From positions 1 to 34,674 of the IMG/VR virus record IMGVR_UViG_3300024262_000124: DNA of 34,674 bases. One strand, 5' to 3'. The notes under the pieces were generated by a model, which worked only from the letters and a program-made list of their open reading frames with translations, ran no database searches and was not told where the DNA came from. This document shows, piece after piece, positions 7,662 through 13,197 of this stretch. Position 1 is the stretch's first letter. Every line of letters starts with the position of its first letter. The position numbers and the translations under genes are program-made. This DNA is from a virus.

Positions 7662-8410
7662 CGGCGCTGTTACTTTCGGTCCCTCATGACCTACTGACCC
7701 TAGCTTTCACTATGGGCGGGGGACGCTCTTCGGCTTCCCCTCTTACGGTTTCCCGCAAGTTCAGACTATCGCTTACGAAGGCGATGACGCACTAACGTCT
7801 CGTCCCCTTCGTCCTCTGGGCTTAGTCGTTGCTGGTACAGAAACCACTCCGTTGAGTTTCCTCATTTCCATCCATGCACTTTCTCGCAAATGCTGGATTT
7901 CCGGAGTTATACGGATGCCATTGAAACTTACCCATTCTTCCATGAACTTAAGGCAAAGGTTCGCTTGTTCTTTTTTAACAAGCAAAAATGGCATAACTAG
8001 CGTTAGGAATTTTTGGACATCATCTTTTTTTCTAACCATCCAACGATACATTGGACGTTTATGATGATAAGGCTTTTCTTCGTGAACTTTACCAACCCCT
8101 GTAACTTCTACGATTAAATCCAAAGCAACTCTCTCAAGCATTCCAACACGAATACAAGGTGCATAATGAGGGTGATAACATCCCCTTAATGCTCTTTGTT
8201 CCATGAATGATTTGCTTGCTTGCCTTTGAATCATTATTGACCCTTCTCCATCTATTATTCCTGCGATATACGCTAACTTCTCTGCTTCCATCGGGTTATC
8301 CTACTGTGTTAATATATGTTCCGCATATATTATACACAACTTAGACTTTCCCGTAATCACCAAAGGTTTTATTACGGCACATGTTATGCAGCTTCCTGCA
8401 TCTTTGCCCA
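7662..8410 (-). other. Group I intron in the major capsid gene
   Basis: A 749-nt intron. P1: exon UACGGU (8411-8416) pairs with internal guide GCCGUA (8373-8378), placing the expected U.G pair at the 5' splice site after base 8411. P10: AUGU (8379-8382), directly next to the guide, pairs with ACAU at the start of exon 2 (7658-7661). P3: CCUUUGG (8360-8366) with CCAGAGG (7813-7819). P4: CGGG (8350-8353) with CCCG (8292-8295). P5 region: nine-pair stem 8310-8318/8324-8332. P7: GACUA (7823-7827) with UAGUC (7764-7768). P8: ACGAAGG (7806-7812) with CCUUCGU (7775-7781). P9: UUGCGG-GAAA-CCGUAA (7743-7758). The last intron base is G (7662), as required. Joining the exons keeps the frame (264 + 687 nt). 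The pairings are read directly; self-splicing is inferred. Confidence 0.93.
7773..8291 (-). CDS. LAGLIDADG homing endonuclease inside the intron
   Basis: A 172-residue protein. The N-terminal LAYIAGIIDGEGSI (residues 6-19) is a textbook LAGLIDADG motif with its acidic metal-binding residues. A second copy is not evident, and the length fits a single-motif enzyme that works as a homodimer. It is expected to cut intronless alleles of the capsid gene and so spread the intron. The ATG at 8291 has an AGGA site and sits directly at the 3' strand of P4 (CCCG-AUG), so the gene fills the P6 region of the intron. Its last roughly 20 codons cover the P7 5' strand, P3 3' strand and P8, so protein and ribozyme share sequence. 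The basic C-terminus (KPRGRRGRD) is encoded by this structural RNA. Confidence 0.93.
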   Translation of the reverse strand: MEAEKLAYIAGIIDGEGSIMIQRQASKSFMEQRALRGCYHPHYAPCIRVGMLERVALDLIVEVTGVGKVHEEKPYHHKRPMYRWMVRKKDDVQKFLTLVMPFLLVKKEQANLCLKFMEEWVSFNGIRITPEIQHLRESAWMEMRKLNGVVSVPATTKPRGRRGRDVSASSPS

Positions 8411-8674
8411 ACCGTAGAAATCCATTTGTGCGTCAATGTTGACGGCTGTAAGTTGTTGCGGTGGAGGATGAATCCCTGAATTGCCTAGTGGTACTGTAGC
8501 AGTGTTCAGAGGATTGTATCTTCGCATCCTTAGCGTGGTTCCGCCATTCCTAGGCATTTGCTTGAGCATTGCAGGAATTTTGTGAATCATGTAAGGAACT
8601 GGAACCGACAACAACTTATAAGAAAACGATTGCTGGACTGGTGCCGGCAATACGCTGCTTGTTGTTATACTCAT
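8411..8674 (-). CDS. Major capsid protein (N4-gp56-like), exon 1
   Basis: The N-terminal 88 residues of the capsid protein. It starts MSITTSSVLPAPVQQSFSYK, with KLLSVPVPYMIHKIPAMLKQ and a RRYNPLNTATVPLGNSGIHP block, and ends DAQMDFYG at the splice site. These match the N-terminal arrangement of N4-gp56 family capsid proteins: '..LL....P..IH.......P...G.T...RRY..L..AT.PL..G..P', then an MDFYG segment. Without splicing, translation would continue a few codons into the intron (WAKMQEAA) and stop at 8384. The start at 8674 has a GGGGTAA site upstream. It follows the scaffold gene in the same leftward operon. Confidence 0.9.
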
Positions 8675-8694
8675 TAGTTACCCCGTTGTTTGGG

Positions 8695-9498
8695 CTAACT
8701 ACCTCGTATTGATGAAATCATCTCCTTTTGAAGCTGTTTCCTTAAGTCAGGGGTTAACCCTTTCTCAAATGAACCAGCTTGACTAAGAGGCGATGAACCT
8801 TTAGCAGCTCCTAATGTACCTGGCCTTGTAGCATTCTTATCCATTCGTGCTTGTTCATCTTGAACGCCAACGCTCGGACAGAACGCTTTAACTGCATCGT
8901 ATACTGATAATGCTTGCTGGTACGGGTCTGTATTCGCCGCCAAAGATGATGCAATATGAGGCTTGTTAGCCTTTAAATATTCCACATTATCTTTGGTGAC
9001 TACAGAATCGAAATCGGGCAACTCTTTATTCAGACGTTTAGGTAACGCTTCAAGCATGTTTTTTTTCTCTGCTTCATGGCGTTTTTTATCTTCTTTCTCT
9101 CGCTGCTCTTGATAAAGTTTTTTAAACTTTCTCTCTGCTAACTTCTCCGCTTGCTCACGAGTTGTCCAGTCATCTCCGGACAGCTCTGCAAGTTCGTCAA
9201 CCTCGTCCGGTGTTGCCGGTCGTGATTGCTGTTGCATAGACTTCTCAATTTCAGCTAGGCGCGAATCATATACCTGTGTTTGCTGTCTAAGCTCCTCGTT
9301 TTCTCTCTGTAGTCGCGCATTACTTTCGCGAATAGCCTTGAAGTTTTGAGCTTTGTCATCTTCAGGCTGGCCGGCCTGCTGATTGTCATAACCTGATCCT
9401 TCGTTTCTATACGCTTGTTCATGCGACGGGGAAACTTGTTCTTGTTCAGTCGGAGGGACGAACTCACTGGATACGTCTTGATTCACTGCTTCCGTCAT
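8695..9498 (-). CDS. Scaffolding protein
   Basis: A 267-residue, highly charged, Gln/Glu/Lys-rich protein lying directly before the major capsid gene, the usual place of the scaffold. Residues about 45-90 (FKAIRESNARLQRENEELRQ and on) and about 125-165 (EQAEKLAERKFKKLYQEQRE and on) are strong coiled-coil candidates. The C-terminus (TPDLRKQLQKEMISSIRGS) is basic and helical, as in scaffolds that bind the capsid inner face. The frame is open to 9600, but the ATG at 9498 (MTEAVNQDVSSEFVPP) has an AGAGGAA site 6 bases upstream and removes an atypical cysteine-containing leader, so I take it as the start. Its role is to direct procapsid assembly and then leave or be degraded. Confidence 0.8.
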   Translation of the reverse strand: MTEAVNQDVSSEFVPPTEQEQVSPSHEQAYRNEGSGYDNQQAGQPEDDKAQNFKAIRESNARLQRENEELRQQTQVYDSRLAEIEKSMQQQSRPATPDEVDELAELSGDDWTTREQAEKLAERKFKKLYQEQREKEDKKRHEAEKKNMLEALPKRLNKELPDFDSVVTKDNVEYLKANKPHIASSLAANTDPYQQALSVYDAVKAFCPSVGVQDEQARMDKNATRPGTLGAAKGSSPLSQAGSFEKGLTPDLRKQLQKEMISSIRGS

Positions 9499-9617
9499 CT
9501 GTTTCCTCTTTTTGAGCTTGCGACGCCCTGTTACTGCAAATATCACGCAAATGCACCCTTGACGTGGGCTACGATTAGCATTTACACCCTCAAAATACAA
9601 CGTGTTGCTTTTTTTTG

Positions 9618-9645
9618 TCTATAGATTAAGATAATCTATAGTAAA
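9618..9645 (-). promoter_or_regulatory. Candidate late promoter upstream of the scaffold-capsid operon
   Basis: On the minus strand, TTTACT (9640-9645) and TATAGA (9618-9623) are separated by 16 bases. The element TTTACYATAGAT...CTATAG recurs with the same 16-base spacing upstream of 33039. A perfect 10-bp inverted repeat (CTATAGATTA / TAATCTATAG, 9619-9628 and 9632-9641, 3-base centre) overlaps it and could be an operator. Because of the symmetry a TTGTCT-16-TATAGT reading also exists on the plus strand. Confidence 0.5.
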
Positions 9646-9654
9646 GGAAAAATA

Positions 9655-9683
9655 TTGCTACTTTTTCCAGTATGTTTTATAAT
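9655..9683 (+). promoter_or_regulatory. Sigma70-like promoter for the rightward accessory block
   Basis: TTGCTA (9655-9660) and a perfect TATAAT (9678-9683) are separated by 17 bases, about 20 bases before the AAGG site and ATG of the gene at 9706. TAGCAA (9683-9688) makes an inverted match to TTGCTA, so a repressor site may be superimposed. Confidence 0.7.
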
Positions 9684-9705
9684 AGCAAATTGATAAGGCA
9701 GGGCT

Positions 9706-9999
9706 ATGTTAAAAGTTACACACTACCAACCTATACAGGTTGAAGAATCAAAGGTTATCGGAATAGTAAAATTCTATATCCCAGAGTGGGGCCTACATTT
9801 GAATGATTGTAGATACATAAGAAAGAAAAATGGAGGCTTCTTTATTGGATTCCCGTCTAAGCGTCATGAAGAAGAAGGTCAAGAAACTACGTATGCGCCA
9901 TACTTTACGTTTGATAAAGATAGACTAGACAGGTTCCAGTCATCTGGTCAAAAGGCTATAAACGAGTGGATAAAAACTAACGGTGGTCATCGTGATTGA
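9706..9999 (+). CDS. SpoVG-like small phage protein
   Basis: A 97-residue protein, first gene of the rightward block, with an AAGGCAGG ribosome site and a strong upstream promoter. The core VIGIVKFYIPEWGLHLNDCR, followed by KKNGGFFIGFPSKRH and a YAPYFTFDKDRLDRF segment, follows the pattern of SpoVG-like phage proteins: beta strands, a conserved 'NG.F..FPS..' turn and a final helix. SpoVG itself binds nucleic acid in bacteria; in phages the role of such proteins is not settled. Resemblance is by pattern only. The stop overlaps the next start, so the two are probably coupled. Confidence 0.5.
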   Translation: MLKVTHYQPIQVEESKVIGIVKFYIPEWGLHLNDCRYIRKKNGGFFIGFPSKRHEEEGQETTYAPYFTFDKDRLDRFQSSGQKAINEWIKTNGGHRD

Positions 10000-10171
10000 T
10001 AAGAGAGAGGCTCTGATAATTGAGGAGATTTTTATTCAGTACGGTACAATTTGCACTGCTATTCTCATGCGAAAGCTAGGATGTAACAATACACATGCGC
10101 GTTGGATTGCTGAAAATATACGAACTAAGAAAGAGCTAGATAAGCTCACAAAGGACATTAAAAATGATTGA
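9992..10171 (+). CDS. Small winged-helix-like protein
   Basis: About 59 residues from a GTG at 9992, with GGTGG 5 bases upstream; a GTG at 9983 is also possible. The sequence IIEEIFIQYGTICTAILMRK, followed by LGCNNTHARWIAENI, looks like a short winged helix-turn-helix: 'I...LL.RKL...N..A..I.E.'. It could be a small DNA-binding regulator. It overlaps the gene before it (8 bases) and the one after it (8 bases). Confidence 0.5.
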   Translation: MIDKREALIIEEIFIQYGTICTAILMRKLGCNNTHARWIAENIRTKKELDKLTKDIKND

Positions 10172-10544
10172 ATTTGCGTTTATCACTTTATCTATTGGAT
10201 TATTCTTATTGCTTTACTTGTACGGTGAGTTAAGTAGAGAGATTGGATATTTGAATGGACGGCACAGAAAAGATTACCAAGAACTCGCTTCAAGCATTTT
10301 AGTGTGCAAAAATATCATCTACGACTTAAACGAATCTGTCGTAAATTCCAGTAAAATACAACATGACATAGTGGATAAGTTGGATGAGGCAATAGATAAG
10401 ATTGCTAATCTTGAAACGACTGATAAAGATGAAGAAATAAAATTTATGATTCAAAGAAGTAGAGAAAATCTGAAACGACAACTTGAACACCCGTTAATGA
10501 AAAGAATGGGGACCGATATTACGGAGGAAGATGATGAAATATAA
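10164..10544 (+). CDS. Membrane-anchored coiled-coil protein
   Basis: A 126-residue protein. The N-terminus EFAFITLSIGLFLLLYLYGE is one transmembrane segment (residues about 3-21). The rest is charged and helical, with heptad-like stretches from residue 40 to 110 and an acidic end (TDITEEDDEI). An AAGGA site precedes the ATG. The topology suggests a short N-terminal anchor with a cytoplasmic coiled coil. An i-spanin-like or superinfection role is conceivable but not supported by motif. Confidence 0.6.
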   Translation: MIEFAFITLSIGLFLLLYLYGELSREIGYLNGRHRKDYQELASSILVCKNIIYDLNESVVNSSKIQHDIVDKLDEAIDKIANLETTDKDEEIKFMIQRSRENLKRQLEHPLMKRMGTDITEEDDEI

Positions 10545-10593
10545 TCGTGAATTTATAGCCAAACCATGCCCATGCTGCGGTATTCTTTCATAA
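10534..10593 (+). CDS. Micro-ORF with CPCC motif
   Basis: A possible peptide of 19 residues (MKYNREFIAKPCPCCGILS) overlaps the end of the preceding gene. GGAGG at 10523-10527 stands 6 bases before this ATG (another ATG at 10531 is too close). KPCPCCG resembles the first zinc-binding knuckle of Lar-like or zinc-ribbon phage proteins (KPCPFCG), so this may be a truncated remnant. It was found by reading the frame after the very good ribosome site; expression is uncertain. Confidence 0.35.
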   Translation: MKYNREFIAKPCPCCGILS

Positions 10594-10684
10594 TAATCAC
10601 CTAAACTATAGGGATTAATTTAAGAGTGTCTGATAATGTACGTTATGTTGTTAAGAAAGGAAATTTAATGGAAAAAAGCAATCT

Positions 10685-10780
10685 ATGGCAATGAAATGTA
10701 TATCGCTTACATTGTTTCTAGGAGTTGGTATTATTTTCTGGTATTATATTATCACCATGCTACAATGGGCGTTAAATTAG
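10685..10780 (+). CDS. Small single-span membrane peptide
   Basis: A 31-residue frame (MAMKCISLTLFLGVGIIFWY then YIITMLQWALN) that is almost wholly hydrophobic and would form one transmembrane helix. No ribosome site lies directly upstream. An 8-codon frame starting at 10668 with an AAGGA site ends at 10692-10694, overlapping the ATG at 10691, so translational coupling is possible. It could be a lysis or membrane accessory peptide, or not be expressed. Confidence 0.35.
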   Translation: MAMKCISLTLFLGVGIIFWYYIITMLQWALN

Positions 10781-10796
10781 GAAAGGAATATATTAT

Positions 10797-10907
10797 ATGA
10801 TTAGAAAATTATGGAATCAACTTTGGAGAATTCTTGATGTCAAACCTACGAAAACTAGTGACTGGCGTGATATGCGCAATCAGCATGATTCATTTAGGAA
10901 CATGTAG
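10797..10907 (+). CDS. Small hypothetical protein overlapping a lipoprotein-like frame
   Basis: A 36-residue frame (MIRKLWNQLWRILDVKPTKT and on) with an AAGGAA site about 10 bases upstream. It is amphipathic and basic at the N-terminus. A second, good frame (10837-10968) starts inside it in another phase. I do not recognise it; it may be a leader that couples translation of the inner frame. Confidence 0.4.
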   Translation: MIRKLWNQLWRILDVKPTKTSDWRDMRNQHDSFRNM

Positions 10908-10968
10908 CGTGTACGATGATGGAACAGTAGAGAATAAGGGTGATGGAACCTACATTCTTGTTAAATAA
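10837..10968 (+). CDS. Small lipoprotein-like protein nested out of frame
   Basis: A 43-residue frame with GGAG 8 bases before the ATG. The N-terminus MSNLRKLVTGVICAISMIHL followed by GTC is a basic-then-hydrophobic signal sequence with a near-canonical lipobox (LGTC), giving a mature acidic tail of about 21 residues. It overlaps the 36-residue gene in a different phase. This layout recalls nested Rz/Rz1 spanin pairs, but the outer frame has no membrane anchor, so I only note the likeness. Confidence 0.5.
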   Translation: MSNLRKLVTGVICAISMIHLGTCSVYDDGTVENKGDGTYILVK

Positions 10969-11053
10969 TCACACCTAGGCAAGGATGCCTGTCAGAAAAT
11001 AATTACTTAGTGTTTTCATTGTTAATTTATCAAAACGTTTAAAAAGGGGTAGA

Positions 11054-11329
11054 ATGTTGGACAACAGGCAAAGTATTCGTGATAAACTGATATCTTCTAT
11101 TCATCTTAATCTATTAAGTACGGATGGAGTAGATGTAATGGATGCAAATAATATTATTTTTAATGTACTTTGTAACATATCGATTATATCTTCCACAAAT
11201 GAAGAACATCTAGATAAAATGATTGATGCTCACATTCTAGATATGGAAAACAACAGAGAAACAATGCAAAAAAAACTTAAATTATACCTTCAATCAATGG
11301 AGAATGAAAAAAATGCGAATTCTAATTAG
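11054..11329 (+). CDS. Hypothetical helical protein
   Basis: A 91-residue protein (MLDNRQSIRDKLISSIHLNL and on) with a GGGG-type ribosome site (AAAAAGGGGTAGAATG). It is mostly helical, with no signal peptide or membrane span, and has a charged C-terminus. The family is not recognised. Its end overlaps the start of the lipoprotein gene, so the two are coupled. Confidence 0.6.
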   Translation: MLDNRQSIRDKLISSIHLNLLSTDGVDVMDANNIIFNVLCNISIISSTNEEHLDKMIDAHILDMENNRETMQKKLKLYLQSMENEKNANSN

Positions 11330-11684
11330 CTTACTCACTCTTATGACTCTTTCATCCTGCTACGGTTCTGGTCGTTCAGATAATAAAGGTATTAAGGGTG
11401 GTTCATTTCATGCCGGTGGCGCTGCATACAGTAGCTCGTGCGCGGCTGCTGTGAATCCTCAGTATTTTCTAGCTTCACGCGACTTAACTGACGAAGAAAT
11501 GGAAGAAGCTGAAAATCTACCCGGTGGTGGATACTCTGACGGCAAGTGGACCGGTGAAAATCCTCCTGAAAATGAAGATGATAACGGTGACCCTACCTAT
11601 GCCGCACAACATGTTTGGGAAGATGACAACGGTACTATCATTATAATTGAGGATGACGGGGAAATTACTGAGATTACAACGTAA
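11313..11684 (+). CDS. Secreted acidic lipoprotein
   Basis: About 123 residues from MRILISLLTLMTLSSCYG. A lipobox LSSC marks the acylated cysteine (residue 16 from this start). The mature part has a Gly/Ser-rich section, then a very acidic region with EEMEEAE and repeated DDNG / EDDG turns. An ATG three codons earlier (11304) is also possible; GGAG lies 10 bases before the 11313 ATG. It is expected to be exported and anchored in the envelope of a Gram-negative host. The function is unknown; superinfection exclusion or cell-surface change are the usual roles of phage lipoproteins. Confidence 0.65.
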   Translation: MRILISLLTLMTLSSCYGSGRSDNKGIKGGSFHAGGAAYSSSCAAAVNPQYFLASRDLTDEEMEEAENLPGGGYSDGKWTGENPPENEDDNGDPTYAAQHVWEDDNGTIIIIEDDGEITEITT

Positions 11685-11685
11685 C

Positions 11686-12147
11686 ATGGAACACTTAATT
11701 GACAGAGACGTAAAGTTGGAACACTGGGGAGAGGGTGAATGGGTAGACGAACCCGACTACCTTGAGTTTGAACACATGGGTATTCAGTGTGAAATTAAGA
11801 GGGTACACGCTCCGGACGGACCTAAAGGAGAGTATCTATTCGGAGGTCATCTTTGTGGTTACGTAAAACTTCCTAGTGAAAATTTTATGACAGAGGATGA
11901 AATTAATGACCTTGATGTGCATGGTGGAATAACTTTTAACAAAAATACAAGTAATGGGCATTGGGTTGGTTTTGACTGCGCGCATTGCTATGATATTACT
12001 CCTTCTACGCAATCAATTAAAAAATCTATAGCTGAGAAATATGCTCATTTAGGAATGTTATGGTCTTCATACAGAAACTTCGAATATGTTAAGTCAGAGG
12101 TTGAATCCCTAGCTAAACAGGTAGCAGAATATAGAAAGGCCCCGTAG
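11686..12147 (+). CDS. Conserved phage protein with GFDCAH motif
   Basis: About 153 residues from MEHLIDRDVKLEHWGEGEWV. The frame is open further upstream (to 11647), but the ATG at 11686 lies just after the previous stop. The core DLDVHGGITFNKNT then NGHWVGFDCAHCYDITPSTQ follows the pattern 'VHGGLT....W..GFDCAH..D' that recurs in many phage and bacterial small proteins of unknown function. The His and Cys residues suggest metal binding. The stop codon TAG (12145-12147) lies inside a tRNA 5' remnant, so the end of this gene is shared with that remnant. Confidence 0.65.
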   Translation: MEHLIDRDVKLEHWGEGEWVDEPDYLEFEHMGIQCEIKRVHAPDGPKGEYLFGGHLCGYVKLPSENFMTEDEINDLDVHGGITFNKNTSNGHWVGFDCAHCYDITPSTQSIKKSIAEKYAHLGMLWSSYRNFEYVKSEVESLAKQVAEYRKAP

Positions 12148-12163
12148 TTTAGCGGTTAGAACA
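12138..12163 (+). pseudogene. tRNA 5'-half remnant (Glu-like)
   Basis: GGCCCCG-TA-GTTT-AGCGGTTA-GAAC-A reads as the acceptor 5' strand, positions 8-9 and a complete D arm of a tRNA. The sequence then changes at once into the start codon of the HNH gene. The matching acceptor 3' strand (CGGGGCC) and T arm are not found downstream in this window, so the gene is broken. Confidence 0.6.
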
Positions 12164-12699
12164 TGAAAAAATGCGCAAAGTGTAAATCATACATCCCTAA
12201 TTGGATAACTATAGAGGGAGTAAAGAAAAATTTAAGCAAACGTCGTTTTTGCTTATCTTGCTCCCCTTTTGGACTTAGGAATAGAATTGATTATACGAAA
12301 TATGACGATAGGGAAGGTTATAAAACATGTCGAAAGTGCGAAACTGAAAAACACTTAAGATACTTTTATAAATGCGATGAGAAAAGAGATAAAGCTAGTT
12401 CGGTGTGTAAATCTTGCCACGGAGAAATGATTAAAGGACGGCTTAAAGGGTATAAGAGACTTTGTTTAGACTACAAAGGGTCTAAGTGCTCGATTTGTGG
12501 TTATAATAGATGCGTAGAAGCTCTTGAATTTCATCATCGCGATAATATAGAAAAAGAATTTTCTATATCTAACGCACGATTTAAGAAATTTGATGATAGA
12601 ACAAAAAAAGAACTCGACAAATGTGACGTTCTTTGTGCTAACTGTCATCGTGAAGTACACGCCGGGGTCAATGTACAGGGTAGCTTTAGTTTGTTGTGA
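12163..12699 (+). CDS. HNH homing endonuclease next to tRNA genes
   Basis: A 178-residue protein. It has CxxC pairs for zinc (CAKCKSY at the N-terminus, CLSC, then CRKC and CKSC around residues 65-95), and a C-terminal HNH core of about 45 residues: CSICGY...ALEFHHRD...KCDVLCANCHREVH. The paired Cys residues and the HH...N..H residues are in place, so catalysis is plausible. Its ATG follows directly after the D arm of a truncated tRNA, and two intact tRNAs lie just downstream. This suggests an invading mobile gene that replaced the tRNA 3' half. No clear ribosome site precedes the ATG, so expression may depend on upstream translation. Confidence 0.85.
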   Translation: MKKCAKCKSYIPNWITIEGVKKNLSKRRFCLSCSPFGLRNRIDYTKYDDREGYKTCRKCETEKHLRYFYKCDEKRDKASSVCKSCHGEMIKGRLKGYKRLCLDYKGSKCSICGYNRCVEALEFHHRDNIEKEFSISNARFKKFDDRTKKELDKCDVLCANCHREVHAGVNVQGSFSLL

Positions 12700-12700
12700 T

Positions 12701-12770
12701 GGGTAATGAGGGAGAAAAACTTCTAAGCTGAACATATTTATATGTCAGCCTGATATACTCATTATCCCCC
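12701..12770 (+). ncRNA. Structured element between HNH gene and tRNA-Gln
   Basis: GGGTAATGAG (12701-12710) pairs with CTCATTATCCC (12758-12768) with one bulge. Inside are an AGAA/TTCT hairpin and a GCTGAACATA / TATGTCAGC hairpin (one bulge). The outer stem is followed by CCTGTTTTTG. It could be a terminator for the HNH gene, a tRNA-processing structure, or an intron-like remnant. It is not a tRNA. Confidence 0.45.
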
Positions 12771-12776
12771 TGTTTT

Positions 12777-12847
12777 TGCGAAGTAGTTCAGTGGTAGAAC
12801 ATCGGATTTTGATTCCGAGGGTCGCACGTTCGAATCGTGCCTTCGCA
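12777..12847 (+). tRNA. tRNA-Gln (anticodon TTG)
   Basis: The acceptor stem TGCGAAG/CTTCGCA is perfect (7 pairs). The D arm is GTTC...GAAC, the anticodon stem TCGGA/TCCGA with loop TTTTGAT (anticodon TTG), and the T arm GCACG-TTCGAAT-CGTGC. It is a complete cloverleaf of 71 nt without an encoded CCA end. Confidence 0.93.
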
Positions 12848-12850
12848 TTT

Positions 12851-12924
12851 GGATAAGTAGAACAATTGGCTAGTTTATCAGCTTGTCACGCTGAAGGTTG
12901 AGGGTTCAAATCCCTCCTGTTCCG
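12851..12924 (+). tRNA. tRNA-Asp (anticodon GTC)
   Basis: Anticodon stem TCAGC/GCTGA with loop TTGTCAC (anticodon GTC) and T arm GAGGG-TTCAAAT-CCCTC. The D stem is GAAC/GTTT with a compensating change. The acceptor stem GGATAAG/CTGTTCC has two mismatches in the middle, which is unusual and may mark a decaying or edited tRNA. It lies three bases after tRNA-Gln. Confidence 0.85.
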
Positions 12925-12948
12925 TTTAATATAACAACAAGGAAAAAC

Positions 12949-13197
12949 ATGAGTGCATTCAGATTAGATTACATCGGAAAATTCAAACCCGGCACCGTAG
13001 AGAAAATGACGGCTCTGCGAAGTAAGTTTATAGAGCTAGAGGGGGAAATTTCAGAACTTTTTCCATTGATTACAGGGGATGAAGATGCAAATAATTGTTT
13101 TCGTGTATTTTCTGAAACGTTATCACATCTAGAAAAGTCACAAATGTACGCTATTAAGATGCTATGCCTACTTAACGAGGAAAATGAATCCACTTAA
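12949..13197 (+). CDS. Acb2-like candidate (cyclic nucleotide sponge)
   Basis: 82 residues from the ATG at 12949 (AAGGA site); an upstream frame reaches into tRNA-Asp and is not used. The sequence has two helices: VEKMTALRSKFIELEGEISE and the later FSETLSHLEKSQMYAIKMLC. The pattern '..LR.KF.EL...I.E..P....', a loop, then '...L..LE.S.MYAIK.L' resembles Acb2-type phage proteins, which bind cyclic oligonucleotides and block CBASS and Thoeris signalling. In Acb2 the C-terminal motif is usually a LE.A.MWA..AI-like helix; here it is LEKSQMYAIKML. The N-terminal FRLDYIG region also fits loosely. The family link is an inference from this pattern and was not tested. Confidence 0.4.
   Translation: MSAFRLDYIGKFKPGTVEKMTALRSKFIELEGEISELFPLITGDEDANNCFRVFSETLSHLEKSQMYAIKMLCLLNEENEST

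Noticed and set aside
7545-8383. Frameshift or assembly error as cause of the split capsid gene
   Set aside because: The 749-nt insert carries an intact endonuclease and a complete set of group I pairings with matching P1 and P10, which an error would not create.
12701-12770. Possible third complete tRNA
   Set aside because: Stem layout lacks a T arm (no TTCRA) and an anticodon stem; kept only as a structured element.
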